In this document: piece after piece, positions 12,160-22,647 of the stretch | Numbering within the stretch: the first letter of the stretch is position 1 | Layout: each line of letters opens with the position of its first letter | Assembly: GCA_038211735.1 (NCBI GenBank) | Contig: JBBQVK010000002.1 | Location: 186,001-250,000, forward strand | Reading direction: 5' to 3' | Origin: JBBQVK01 sp038211735 | GTDB lineage: Bacteria; Patescibacteriota; Gracilibacteria; Absconditabacterales; Absconditicoccaceae | DNA: 64,000 nucleotides | Program-made: the position numbers and the translations under genes | The notes under the pieces: model-generated | Told to the model about the DNA's origin: nothing | Databases searched by the model: none | The model's input: the letters and a program-made list of their open reading frames with translations, nothing else

Positions 12160-13305
12160 ATGAAAGTTACTCTCCCTGTAGCGCAGCTCCAAGAGGTGAT
12201 GGATTTAGTGTCTAGATTCGTTTCTAAGCACTCAACATTACCAATTTTAGAAAACATCTATATTAGAGGTAATATAGATACTATTGTTTTCAGGGCGACC
12301 GATATGGAAAAATATATCGAAATAGAGATCCCTGCGAAACTGAACGATGAAGGAGCATTGACGGTAAACTCTAAGACGCTTTTTGATATTATCAAAGCGA
12401 TAGATGAAGAACATGCAGTGATAGTTATAGAGGAGTCGAAAGATCTTATGACGATCAAAACTGCATCTGATGAGTTCAAAATCAAAGGTATCCCAGCAAG
12501 TGAATATGTAGCGGTACCAGCTGTACAAAGCGATCATCCTGTTACTCTTAGTACGGAATCGTTTGGCAAAGGTATTGGAAAGGTTGAGTATGCAGTTACA
12601 GAAAAGAACTTTTCGCCAGTGTTGACGGGGGTTTTCATGAGGGTAAAAGAGTATGACGGAAAGAAGAAGCTCGTCTTTGTCGGGACTGACTCGTTTAGAC
12701 TTGCAGAGTATAAGTTAGACTTCTCTGGTACGAATGTAGGAAATTTTGCGCTGATTGTTCCAAAGGTGCATATCAATGATATCAAGAAAGTTGCAGACTA
12801 TGCACTTGATCATGGAGCTAAGCAGATGAAAACCATGTTTTCAGAAAATATGGTCTCGTTTGAGTTTGATCTGAAAGAGATGAAAGTACTTACTACATCA
12901 TTGCTAATCCAAGGCACATTTCCTGAGTATGAAAATGAAAACATTATGCCTACTTCTTATACGAGCAAGATCGTTTTTGATAAGAATGACTTAGATAAAG
13001 CAATCAAAAAAATATCAATTCTTACTAGAGATATAAACAACTTCATCAATATCCAATCTGACAGCGATAAACTTCTATTGAGTTCTGGTGAAACAGACTT
13101 GGGTGAAGGACAGACATCAGCTGCAGCAGTGGTAGATGGAGATAAAGTGCAGTTTGGTGTAAATGGAAAATACATTGCTGATTTCCTGAGAATTGTTTCA
13201 AGCCAGGAAGTAACGATGCGCGTGATAAACGCTGAGAAGCCTGTTATATTCAAGGACAATGATGACGAAAACTATACGTATGTCGTAAGACCACTTATAA
13301 AATAA
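12160..13305 (+). CDS. dnaN: DNA polymerase III beta subunit (sliding clamp)
   Basis: The ring-shaped clamp that tethers DNA polymerase III to DNA. The 381-aa length and the whole pattern fit DnaN: N-terminal MKVTLPVAQLQEVMDLVSRFVSKHSTLPIL, then NSKTLFDIIKAI, an internal TDSFRLAEYKL segment and the C-terminal VVRPLIK (canonical v.MPmr.). The ATG at 12160 aligns with the family N-terminus; an in-frame TTG four codons upstream is unnecessary. No TGA codon occurs, so this gene would read the same in the standard code. dnaA is not adjacent, and nothing nearby looks like an origin. Confidence 0.96.
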   Translation: MKVTLPVAQLQEVMDLVSRFVSKHSTLPILENIYIRGNIDTIVFRATDMEKYIEIEIPAKLNDEGALTVNSKTLFDIIKAIDEEHAVIVIEESKDLMTIKTASDEFKIKGIPASEYVAVPAVQSDHPVTLSTESFGKGIGKVEYAVTEKNFSPVLTGVFMRVKEYDGKKKLVFVGTDSFRLAEYKLDFSGTNVGNFALIVPKVHINDIKKVADYALDHGAKQMKTMFSENMVSFEFDLKEMKVLTTSLLIQGTFPEYENENIMPTSYTSKIVFDKNDLDKAIKKISILTRDINNFINIQSDSDKLLLSSGETDLGEGQTSAAAVVDGDKVQFGVNGKYIADFLRIVSSQEVTMRVINAEKPVIFKDNDDENYTYVVRPLIK

Positions 13306-13330
13306 TTTTTTTTGAGATCGTTTGTAAGTA

Positions 13331-14182
13331 ATGGAGAGTGCAAAAGTATCGACGTATTTATTCTATGAGATGATGGGATACCCAGCTCCTTTTCGCAAGG
13401 AGCTTTTTGCGTATGCGCAAGAGATTGATATCATGGGACAACCAAGTGATCTTCCGTTTAGTTGGGCAAAACCATGCAATGGGATGGAAGAGTACGTGGA
13501 GTATGTTTCAAAATGCGCGCGCATATGGAAATCATTACCGTATGTGGATGCAATCTACTTAGCAAATTCTATGACGTTCAATGCACTACGTGAGGAATCA
13601 GACATAGACTTGTTTATTGTTACAAGTCCTGGAAGAATTTGGACCGCAAGACTTTGGAGCGCGGTTATGTTGTTTATACTGTGACTCAAAAGAGGAGGCA
13701 AACATATTCGCAAGAGATTTTGTTTAAGTTTCTATGTGACGCGTGATCATGCAAACTTACAAGCGATAAAATTACGTCCTATCGATCCATACCTTATATA
13801 CTGGCTAGCGCATTTAGTGCCTATCTACCAAAAATTAGCAGAACACCCAGTAAATATCTACGATGATAACCACTGGTTACGTGATTATCTGCCGATGTTT
13901 TCTATGGAACAAGTTATTCAACTTGGCGTACCACTTACAACTGGCATGAATCCATTCAAAAAATGAATTGAACGTTTTTTCTGAGGATGGATTGGCGATT
14001 TATTGGAAGCGCTAATTAAACTGATACGACTACCGTTATTGATCTGGAAAAAACGTAGACTCGGTGCGATAGGGGAGAGTGTCATAATCGCAGACAACAT
14101 GCTAAAATTCCATGCAGACAAAAGAGAGAAGTATGCGTTGCAGCGGAAGGTGATGATGAAGGAGAAAAGTTCAAAAAAATAG
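13331..14182 (+). CDS. Nucleotidyltransferase-like protein with possible membrane segment
   Basis: A 283-aa protein. Residues about 76-99 read YLANSMTFNALREESDIDLFIVTS, the minimal nucleotidyltransferase signature (GS..rG....SDiDl.v). The GS is replaced by NS but the D-x-D pair is intact, so nucleotide transfer is possible but unproven. A hydrophobic stretch (LWSAVMLFILGL) follows, and a second helical region occurs near GWIGDLLEALIKLIRLPLLIW, which suggests membrane association. The C-terminus is lysine-rich. It starts 25 bp after dnaN. Three regions contain TGA as Gly (LGLKRG, KKGIERFFGGWIG). The substrate is unknown. Confidence 0.65.
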
Positions 14183-14247
14183 AAAAAGTATAAGATGAAC
14201 AAATGCGCATCTTCTCAATTCAAAGTATTCTTTCCTCTAATTACTTC

Positions 14248-15189
14248 CTAGTTAACTTGGCATCCTCCAATTTCTGCTAACTTTTCAAGTGACTGAACTC
14301 CTGGGAAAAAATTTCCTGCTTTATCTTTTCGCATTGGGTATCCTTGAATACCGTTGTCCATACAAACTTGTTTTTGTGCATCACAATTGATGTAAGTAAC
14401 TTTTGCGAAATCTGCACCAAAGCGAGATTTCTGATCTTTACAATGACTACACCATTCTGTTCCATACATCTTTACTCCATTATTAGTGAGACATTGAGCA
14501 AGAGTAGAAGTATCGTCTGCTGCACTCACAGAAGTATTGTCTGCTGCACTCACAGGAGTATCGTCTACTGCACTCACAGAAGTATTGTCTGCTGCACTCA
14601 CAGAAGTTTCTACATCTACTATATGAGCGCTATTATATAACCATCTTCCTGTCGTCTCTCTCGTTGCAGCTGTACCAATACTCCATAGCGTTTCCTCTCC
14701 CTCCAAGATTCATGAAGCAGAGGCTAAATTATAATATTCAGTCCGCCGAGGCGACTTGTTTTCATTTTGAAACCCAACTATTGTTCTAATGATTACAGCT
14801 AGAGCTTCTGCTTCAGTTAGATTGTTATTTGGATAGTAGTATCCATTACTCCCTTTTAATAGACCATATTCACAGGCTTCAATGATAGTCGGTACAAGAG
14901 TAGAGTCGTATCATCCAAGATCTTTAAACTGGCATTCCGTAGATTTTTTTACTTTAGATAGTCATTTCATAAGGGCGTAATTTGCAAAAAATTTTGATAT
15001 TTCTCATCTTGATACATATGTACTTCATCTAAAATTCTCTTCGGACATTGTGGTAAGGCCATTACTGAACATCCAATCATGTACTTCACTGAATGGCACG
15101 TCAGTACTACTAGAAACGGCATGAGTAAAATTACTAATGCATATCAGAGAAATAATAAGTGTAATTATAACTCTATTTTTTATGCTCAT
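14248..15189 (-). CDS. Exported SLH-like protein with C-terminal VKOR-type thioredoxin domain
   Basis: A 313-aa protein with a signal peptide (MSIKNRVIITLIISLICISN). An S-layer-homology-like region follows (residues about 30-140: WMFSNGL, RGEISKFFANYALMKG, FKDLGGYD, ACEYGLLKG, LTEAEALAVIIRTI). Residues about 178-215 form a low-complexity linker of repeated SVSAADNT/DDT units. The C-terminal ~85 residues are a thioredoxin fold with KMYGTEWCSHCKDQK (CxxC = CSHC), NCDAQ..VC, GIQGYP and GVQSLEKLAEIGGC. This matches the thioredoxin domain usually attached to vitamin K epoxide reductase. It probably acts on disulfides outside the membrane while held to the wall. TGA is Gly at RGST, RGEI, KGLS, GGYD and SGIL. 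Confidence 0.78.
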
Positions 15190-15553
15190 ATAAATATACA
15201 AAAATAAAATATATATCGGTAATTTATCTTTAATTTTTTAATATACAATATTGTTTTTTAATCCAGCTAAGCCATTTTTTATTTGTATATAAGTCAAGAG
15301 AGTGGCTTGTACAAAAGGATATTTTTGGATACGAATTGATGACTAAAAGTTATCATTAAATTACTCTTTCAAAAATCAGAAAACGATCACCAAACAACCC
15401 TCAAAACTGATACCCATTGGTTATCGCTAGTCATTTGTTAGCAGGGTGCCCACCAGAGGAGAAAATGAAGTGATGCCATATGGAGAATGCATTGCAAGCG
15501 ATTAGTGAAATTCATTGATACCTATTGGTTAGCAGATAATTGTAACTTGTCGT
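15190..15553. other. Long AT-rich leader region upstream of ftsA
   Basis: No ORF fits. Two near-identical 15-mers, GATACCCATTGGTTA (15409-15423) and GATACCTATTGGTTA (about 15517-15531), are separated by about 108 bp. Each can fold into a small GAT(A)CC...GGTTATC-like hairpin. This may be an untranslated leader or a small RNA. I could not match it to RNase P RNA, tmRNA, 6S or SRP RNA. Confidence 0.35.
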
Positions 15554-15554
15554 T

Positions 15555-15617
15555 GTTACCATACGGTACATTTCTATAAGGGGTGCAACTCCAGTGTTTT
15601 TATCTCCTTATGGTAAC
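15555..15617 (+). promoter_or_regulatory. Structured leader with competing stems before ftsA
   Basis: GTTACCATA (15555-15563) is a perfect inverted repeat of TATGGTAAC (15609-15617). Between them, ATAAGG (15576-15581) pairs with CCTTAT (15606-15611), which shares bases with the outer arm. The two pairings are partly exclusive, as in an attenuator or riboswitch-like leader. The ftsA ATG follows 9 bp later. Confidence 0.4.
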
Positions 15618-15626
15618 TAGGTGACT

Positions 15627-16805
15627 ATGAATGAAATAAAGGTAATACTTGACATATGAAACGGATATATTAAGGGTGTTGTTTTTGGTCAAGAAGATGA
15701 TAAGACTGTCGTGCTTGCGAAGGAGATGATCAAGACCAGATGAATGCGCAAAGGGAAGATTCTCGATGTAGAAGATTTTGCTGTGTGTATAAACGAGATA
15801 GTAGAATCATTTTCAAAAAAACTATGAGGTGATTTTGTAGAGGAAGTGTATATTGGGATTTCTCATCCACTTACTCTGATCCATAGAGTCCATGAACAAA
15901 AAAGAGTATTGAGCCAAAATATTGGTCATGACGATATCGGACATCTGTCTGATGTGGTTGCGGAGACGACAGTAAAACCAAACTATGAAGTGGTAAAAAT
16001 TATTCCAGTGCAATGGATTATCGATGAGCAGACCAAGACCAAAGATCCTTTGGGTATGGAAGCGAGAAAATTGGAACTCATTGCAGACGTCATTATGATC
16101 CCAAAAAACTTTTACAGTAATTTACTTGATGCGCTAGAAAGACTTGACCTTCATGTAGCAGATATGATTCCAAATATCTTAGGGTCATCTGAAGTATGTA
16201 TCGACTTTGATTTGAAAGACCTTGGTGCGCTCTTGATAGATATTGGAGCTAATCAAACGTCATATGTAGTCTATGAAGAGTGATATCCAGTATTCTATGG
16301 GACAATTCCAGTAGGAGGCGAGGAAGTTACCAAAGATATCTCTATAGGCCTACAGCTCGATATCAAAGATGCCGAACAGATCAAGAAAGAGAAAGGACAA
16401 ATTATTATGGACAGTAGAACGCTGGATGAAGAGAGCGTCGATATGAGATTTTTGTCTGATATTATGATAGCGAGATATGAAGAGATTTTTGAAATAATTA
16501 ATGAAGACTTGATACATCACCACAAAGATGGTAGACTTCCTGGGGGAGTAATCCTAGTAGGAGGAGCTGCAAAAGTGCCTGGACTGTTAGTCCTTGCAAA
16601 AGATGTATTCAAACTTGCTACCTTCAAAGCACAAGATAACGTCCTACAGTTGGGTGACATCTCATCCAATCTACAGTTCATCAATTTATTGGGTGATTAT
16701 GTATGGGCAGACAAGTATGGATCAACTGCTGGTAAGAAGTTTAACTTACGCATGAACTTCGGCCTATTTAAGAAGATGGGTGAACTATTAAAACAGTTAT
16801 TCTAA
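15627..16805 (+). CDS. ftsA: Cell division protein FtsA
   Basis: An actin-like ATPase that anchors FtsZ to the membrane and recruits the divisome. The 392-aa frame shows the actin/Hsp70 phosphate-1 motif LDIGNGYIKGVV (the Gly is TGA), the FtsA 1C region (residues about 85-165), phosphate-2 in LLIDIGANQTSYVVYE, IPVGGEEVTKDI and the adenosine motif GGVILVGGAAKVPGL. The C-terminus MNFGLFKKMGELLKQLF is the amphipathic membrane-targeting helix. It is followed after 51 bp by ftsZ on the same strand, the classic ftsA-ftsZ pair; the rest of a dcw cluster is absent here. Five or so TGA codons are read as Gly. Confidence 0.93.
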
Positions 16806-16856
16806 ACATAAGTATATCAACACTATCTCTTTATTCTTTTTCTTACTTACTATATC

Positions 16857-18035
16857 ATGATCGTACAAGAGCTACAACCAGAATTCATGCCTTGAGCTAG
16901 AATCAAAGTAATCGGTGTGGGAGGATCTGGAAACAATTCCATCAATAGAATGGTGAAAGAAGGCCTCGAAGGTGTAGAGTTTGTAGCAGTTAATACTGAT
17001 GCACAAACGCTCGCTAATTCATTGGCTCATACGCATATCAATATCGGGCTTACTCTTACCAAATGACTTGGTGCTGGAGCGAATCCTGAAACGGGTAGAA
17101 AAGCTGCTGAAGAAAATCTTGAAGATCTTGCAAAAATTTTGGAAGATACAGATATGGTTTTCATCACTGCGGGTATGGGTGGAGGAACTGGAACTGGCGC
17201 TGCTCCTGTTATTGCAAAACTTGCTAAGGAGATGGGTATACTTACGGTCGGTGTAGTAACTAAGCCTTTCAGTTTTGAAGGGAAAAGAAGATTCCAGTTT
17301 GCTTTGGAAGGATTGGAAAGGATGAGGCAAGCCGTAGATACGCTTATTGTGATCCCAAATGATAAAATATTCAACATTATAGATAAGAAAACAACATTCA
17401 GACAAGCATTTTCAATGATTGATAAGATTCTTTATCTAGGTGTACAAGGTATTTCTGATTTGATTATTAGACCTGGGGATATAAATATCGACTTTGCAGA
17501 TATCAAAGTGGTTATGCAATCTTCTGGGACTGCACTGTTAGGAATTGGTTACGGAGAAGGAGAAGATAGAGCTATCGATGCTGCAAGACGTGCTATAGAT
17601 AACCCATTATTGGAATCTAGTTTGGATGGAGCTAAAAATATCATATTTGCGGTAACTGGTGGTGATGACCTTACTCCAATTGAGGTACAAGAAGCAGCAA
17701 GAGTTGTTGAGGAGATCGCTGATCCTGAAGCTATGATTGTCTGGGGAATGACCTTCGATGAAAGTTATCATGGAGAAGTAAAGGTTACAATTATTGCTAC
17801 TGGATTCCCTTCTAATACGCAAGATGAGATGTTGAAAGATGTTGGAAGGAAAACGGGAGCTCTCTCGAGACTTGGTTCTACTAGGACTGCTTCAGGGCAA
17901 AGCTATGTAGGAAGAGCAATGAACGATGAAGGAGTCCCATCACAGATGTCAGTGGCACAAGAGGAAGAAGTAGCTGCTCCATCAAGAGATTTTGAAACGC
18001 CAGCATTCTTGAGGAAGAAGCTGTTAACATCTTAG
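16857..18035 (+). CDS. ftsZ: Cell division GTPase FtsZ
   Basis: A tubulin-like GTPase that forms the Z ring. The 392-aa protein has IKVIGVGGSGNNSINRM at the N-terminus, VNTDAQ, the tubulin signature GMGGGTGTGAAPVIAK (about residue 103-118), a T7-loop region GDINIDFADIKVVM, and the conserved C-terminal peptide FETPAFLRKKL that binds FtsA. Two TGA codons encode Gly (MPGARIK and TKGLGAGANPE, the latter in a conserved nucleotide-binding loop). The start ATG 16857 gives a short N-terminal arm. A strong terminator lies about 170 bp downstream. Confidence 0.97.
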
Positions 18036-18205
18036 ACAGTAGGTCATTTAATATACGTTTTGTTCCCTACATTATTTAGCTTTTGGGAGTACACCACACA
18101 TCCAGAGGTCAACCAAAAATGGTACTGCTTTATTGCAGAGGATAGCCGTCAGGCTACCCGTTCGATGCATATTACGGTATCTTAGGAGAATAAAACACAG
18201 CAGAA

Positions 18206-18231
18206 CCCCCCGACTTGTCGGGGGGTTTTGT
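18206..18231 (+). terminator. Rho-independent terminator after ftsZ
   Basis: A perfect 9-bp GC-rich stem (CCCCCCGAC / GTCGGGGGG) with a TT loop, followed by TTTTGTT. The 170 bp between the ftsZ stop and this hairpin hold no ORF; a TAGCC-GTCA-GGCTA hairpin occurs inside. Confidence 0.85.
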
Positions 18232-18307
18232 TATGCGCGAAAGAAAAAATGTAAAGACTTCCTAGGGTGAGATGTAAGCGTATATTTAAGAGAGGGAATA
18301 CAAAAAA

Positions 18308-18417
18308 CTCCAAAAAAGTAAAATCTCGCGTCGTTATCCACGAAATAACAGATTCAATGGCAAGGGAAGAGACACCAGAAGCTCTAAAAAAGTAAAGCCT
18401 CGTGTCGTTACCAACGA
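18308..18417. repeat. Two imperfect 36-nt direct repeats, 74 bp period
   Basis: Copies at 18308-18343 and 18382-18417 match at 30 of 36 positions, centred on AAAAAAGTAAA..CTCG.GTCGTTA. They lie in the non-coding region between ftsZ and atpC. Their role is unknown. Confidence 0.6.
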
Positions 18418-18574
18418 CTGATTAAGTCGTGGACAATACTTGCGTGCACTTTTTCTTCGCTCCCTTATATCTCCTCTCTCTCTTATATCTCCTCCCTTAC
18501 GCCAAAGTCAGATTGAGATTAGATACAATATCATTACAATGCTTCTATCCAATTTACTCAGTTATCTCGCATTC

Positions 18575-19021
18575 ATGCATCTCAAAATCGCTTCACCAGA
18601 ACATCCTATCTATACAGGAGATATACGTCAGATCACTATCCCTACGGAGATGGGCGAGATTACGATTTTGCCTGGACATCAACCTCTTACGGGTGTTGTT
18701 AAGGCTGGATTGCTGGCTATCACTCCAGAGCAACTTCCCCATGATCAAACCAATTACACTATAGAAAATGGACAAATTATCCTTTCAGTAGCGAAGGGAT
18801 TGGTGTTGGTAGATGGAACGAATATTGTTATTACGACCTCAGCAGCGTCAGCTCATCCACAGCACTCTGCAGAAATTTTGGAGCAGATGAGAAAAGATAT
18901 GCAGGAGCAATTGGATAAGATACGTGTGGAAGGAAATATGGACGACTTTGAGAAAGCGATGATAAATTTTGAAAAGATTACTGCAGATCTCAGATTAGCA
19001 AAATTGAAAAATATTAAATAG
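18575..19021 (+). CDS. atpC: F-type ATP synthase epsilon subunit
   Basis: Part of the rotary central stalk of F1Fo ATP synthase. The 148-aa protein starts MHLKIASPEHPIYTGDIRQITIPTE and continues GEITILPGHQPLTGVVKAG, the well-conserved epsilon N-terminal beta-sandwich, then GLVLVDGTNIVITTS and a helical C-terminal hairpin. The frame is open about 45 codons further upstream, but those residues do not fit the family, so ATG 18575 is preferred. No other atp gene is nearby, so the subunit is separated from its usual operon. No TGA codon is present. Confidence 0.85.
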   Translation: MHLKIASPEHPIYTGDIRQITIPTEMGEITILPGHQPLTGVVKAGLLAITPEQLPHDQTNYTIENGQIILSVAKGLVLVDGTNIVITTSAASAHPQHSAEILEQMRKDMQEQLDKIRVEGNMDDFEKAMINFEKITADLRLAKLKNIK

Positions 19022-19039
19022 CAATAGTCTATATATTTT

Positions 19040-19204
19040 CTAATTTCCTTGAGTTTCGTTAATCTCCTTTAACGCAATAGCCTTGCCAAGCTCAGTTATG
19101 ATTTCAGTTTCGCTTTTTTTGAGAAGTTCTAAAGCTTCCTGCTGAGCAGGTCCTACGTATTTTTGACAGTCTGAAAGAAGCTTTTCTAGGCTTAAGGGAG
19201 CCAT
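19040..19204 (-). CDS. Small hypothetical protein (54 aa)
   Basis: A 54-codon frame with ATG at 19204 and TAG at 19042-19040. It is predicted helical and charged (PLSLEKLLSDCQKYVG..., EALELLKKSETEIITEL) with no signal peptide or membrane segment. It fills the gap between atpC and the divergent ATPase gene. No family is recognised; it is supported only by its sensible composition and position. Confidence 0.45.
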   Translation of the reverse strand: MAPLSLEKLLSDCQKYVGPAQQEALELLKKSETEIITELGKAIALKEINETQGN

Positions 19205-19317
19205 TTTCCGATAACATTCAACATAAATCTTTGGACAAGGTATTTTTGACTTATTTTGCCATTCTGGCTATACTTAAGAAGTCAGATTTTACCACCAAAA
19301 GCCCAAACAAAAACCAT

Positions 19318-22300
19318 ATGGCAAGCCTTGTGCGATGTAAGCAGCAGATAGCCAATTTGAATGAGCAACAACCTGCATTGGAGGCCTCATTTTCCAAACT
19401 CACAAGACAAGCATGGGGCGATTCGAAAGCAGATTGTTTGAGTGCATTTGGATCAGTGGGAGAAGTTCAGAAATTTTTGTTGGACCCAGGGAATATTGAC
19501 CTTTTAGGTGGAGAAGAACATAGTGCTCATCAAGAAGAGGTTACTACAGGAGTTGCTGTCCAGCAAGCAGACCCAAGCCGGACTGAGACTATCCAAGCTC
19601 AGGCACGACAACGAACTCAGATATGAATGTGGACTATAGGGGGATGTATAACAATAGTTATTTTACTAAAGTTTATAAGATACCTTCTTGAATTTTCATA
19701 TGATGTGGTGAACTCTCAAAGAGTAGTCTTTTTCAAAATTGTCTCACCAAGAGGTGATAGTAAAAGTGACCGTGAAAGAGAGAAAGAGTTAGCAAAAGAT
19801 ATGAAGGAAAAAATTTCAAGAATGTCGCAAGTATATAGTTCGTTACACAAAATAGGGAAGTTGTCATTCACCGATAATATGATGAGATGGTTATTCGGGA
19901 AACCTAAAATCTCTTTAGTCTTACAGTACGAAGAAGGGACGTTGTATTTTGTGATTGGTACTTACCCGGAATATAGAAACATAATAGAGTCAGCTATCTC
20001 TGCTCAATATTCAGATGCTTCGATAGAGGTTATTAAAAGACCAAACTTCTTCAGCAAAAAGTATTCTGATCTTATGCCGTTGCATGAAGTGAAGTCGGCG
20101 TACTATCCCATTAGAACATTCAAGCAATTAGAAGACGATCCGCTCAATAATATCATCGACTCGTTATGAAAGATCCCTGCTGAAGATGCTTTTACTGTAA
20201 TCATGACGATTAAGCCTGAAGGGAATAAATTCAATAAACAAGCTCAAAAATTTGCTGAAGCTTTATACAAAAAAGATAAGAGCGTTACAGACCGTAAACC
20301 ATTGTGGGAAAAATTATTGCCATGGAACTGGATAGGTTTTTTTATCAATGGGCCAAGCGCAAGACTTATAGAGAGATTTACTAAAGACCAACAACGTGGA
20401 GACCCTATGGTTCGTATGGTAAAAGCAGAAGAAGACGCACTCAATATCATGGCAGAAGAAGCAGGGAAGCAAGCATACCAATGAGGATTGATGCTCGTCT
20501 CTTGTTCTGATGATAAAAAAAGGGCGACGGAAAATATCTACAATGTCGTGAGCGGATATACAGTCTATAAAGATGAGTATAACAATGAGCTAGACCAACC
20601 TGAAACACTTGCAGACCTTTTTGGAGGCATATTAAAACCGTTATGGAGGTTCTGAGCATTATTCCAACTGCCTAATTTCTTTTTCCAAGACAATATTTTC
20701 ACGATCAACCAACTGAGCTCGTTATTCCATTTGCCTGATGGGCTCTACAACCGTTCACCTACCATCAAATGGTTAGAATATAAGATGCTATCAAATCCAG
20801 ATAATTTACCAGAACTAAAAAATGAAAATCTCAACTACCACATCACTGGAGTGCTAGCAGAAGACTATCTCGGAGGGGATATCTCTAAAATTTTTGAAGA
20901 CAGTAGATCTCACGATGTCACTCATGCCGATGGGCATGCAGCATTGAAGACGTACAAAGATGGTGTACTGTTAGGAGTTAACGTCTATAGAAATAGATAT
21001 ACACCGGTTTATATCAGTCAGAAGGATAGAACAAGACATCAGTATATTATCGGGAAGTCTGGTACAGGTAAGTCAGTCTATATCGAAATGATGGCGAGGC
21101 AAGACATTTGGTCTGGTAATGGGGTATGTGTGGTAGATCCTCATGGAGACCTCGTGGAAAGTATTTTGAAATATATTCCAAAAGAGAGAGCGAAGGATGT
21201 GATCTATTTTGACGCAGGTAATGAAGAGCGTCCTATGGGGTTAAACTTGTATGAGATAAATCATATAGCTCAAGCAGATAGAGCAGTCAATGATGCTACG
21301 GAAATTTTCTTGAAGATGTTTGGTCCGGAGATTTTCGGTCCGCGTATCCAAGAGTACTTCAAGTATGGATCACTTACGTTGCTTGAAGATATGGAAGATG
21401 GTGCGACACTGATTGATGTTCCAAGATTATTTACTGATGATGTCTACAGAGCATATAAAACCAAAAGAGCGAAAAATCCTGTCGTGAGGAACTTCTGGGA
21501 GAAAACCTATAATGCGATGGGAGATAGGGAAAAGCAGGAGATTATTCCTTACTTCACTTCTAAGTTCGTATCGTTTATCACCAACTCATTGATTAGAAAT
21601 ATTATTGGACAGACTAAGTCTGCGTTTGATTTTAGAGAAGTGATGGATAGCAAGAAAATCTTGTTGATCAACCTTTCAAAAGGTAAAATAGGAGAATTAA
21701 ATTCACAACTCTTGGGTATGATTATCGTGTCTAAGATCTATAACGCCGCCATGAGTAGAGCAGATGTAGCGGAGAAAGATCGCGATTACTTCTATCTATA
21801 TGTAGATGAGTTTCAGAACTTTATTACCGATACGTTCGCAGATATTTTATCTGAGGCAAGAAAATATAAACTTTGTCTAATTATGGCGCATCAGTTTATC
21901 GCACAGCTCGATGGTAGTTCTGGTAATAATATCTGAGATAAAAAGAGTATGGTGAAGGATGCAGTATTTGGTAACGTGTGAACTATGCAATCATTTAAGG
22001 TGGGTGCACCGGATGCAGAGTTCTTGGAAAAAGAGTATGCCCCAGTATTGTCGGCACAGGACATTATCTGAGTAGCAAACTATAAATCGTACATAAAACT
22101 TAATATTGATAATTCAACTTCTCGTGTGTTCAGTATCAACTCAATCTTTACCCAAGACTACAAAAATGATAAAGTAGCAGAAATTCTCAAGCAGTATTGC
22201 GCGAAAAAATACGGCCGCAAGAAAGAGTTTGTCGATGCTGAGATCTCTGCAAGGTTATGAATGTTGGAAAACACCGATGAGATTCCTGTAGCTGATCAGC

Positions 22301-22572
22301 CTGTAATACAAACTAATATACAGGCTTGAGACCAGACTGGAGAGCAACTAGGAGCAACAGTAGCTCAACCTAGCGCAAGCGATGGATCTCTTCTCACCGA
22401 GGAACAATCTTCTGCTATCTGACCGTCTGTCGTCCCACCGTCTATCTCACAACCTATTTTCTCCCCAAAAACTCCTATCTCAGAACAATCTCCAACACCA
22501 CTTCAAAGTGTCGTGAGGGATAGTTCTACTATGCCGCCCCCTTCAGCTTCTGAATCCCTTCCTAAAGTATAA
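19318..22572 (+). CDS. TraG/VirD4-like conjugation-type ATPase
   Basis: A 1084-aa membrane-linked DNA-translocase-like ATPase of the FtsK/HerA-type TraG/VirD4/VirB4 superfamily. A transmembrane helix (WTIGGCITIVILLKFIRYLL) is at about residue 104-125. A long middle domain follows, then Walker A GKSGTGKSVYIEM (about 580), VVDPHGDLVESIL, Walker B YFYLYVDEFQNFI (about 828), SEARKYKLCLIMAHQF and a sensor-like VFGNVGTMQSF. The C-terminal 100+ residues are a Pro/Ser/Gln-rich tail. The ATG at 19318 is chosen, but the frame is open to a TTG at 19231. Several TGA codons are Gly, including VFGNVGT. A paralogue lies at 41605-44178. The role could be DNA or protein export, or DNA uptake. Confidence 0.82.
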
Positions 22573-22647
22573 GACACTCTTTCCTACAGCTTTCCGCCGA
22601 GCATCTTGCGTTGCATAGAGAGGATACTTATCTATAGTAATCCTATC

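Noticed and set aside
12160..13305. dnaN as marker of a replication origin
   Set aside because: No dnaA, no DnaA-box cluster and no strong AT-rich unwinding region were seen beside it.
18036..18205. SRP, RNase P or 6S RNA before the ftsZ terminator
   Set aside because: Some short hairpins exist, but none of the conserved core sequences of these RNAs is present.
19231..19317. TTG start extending the TraG-like ATPase by 29 codons
   Set aside because: There is no Shine-Dalgarno sequence and the ATG at 19318 is a better start, although the extension cannot be excluded.
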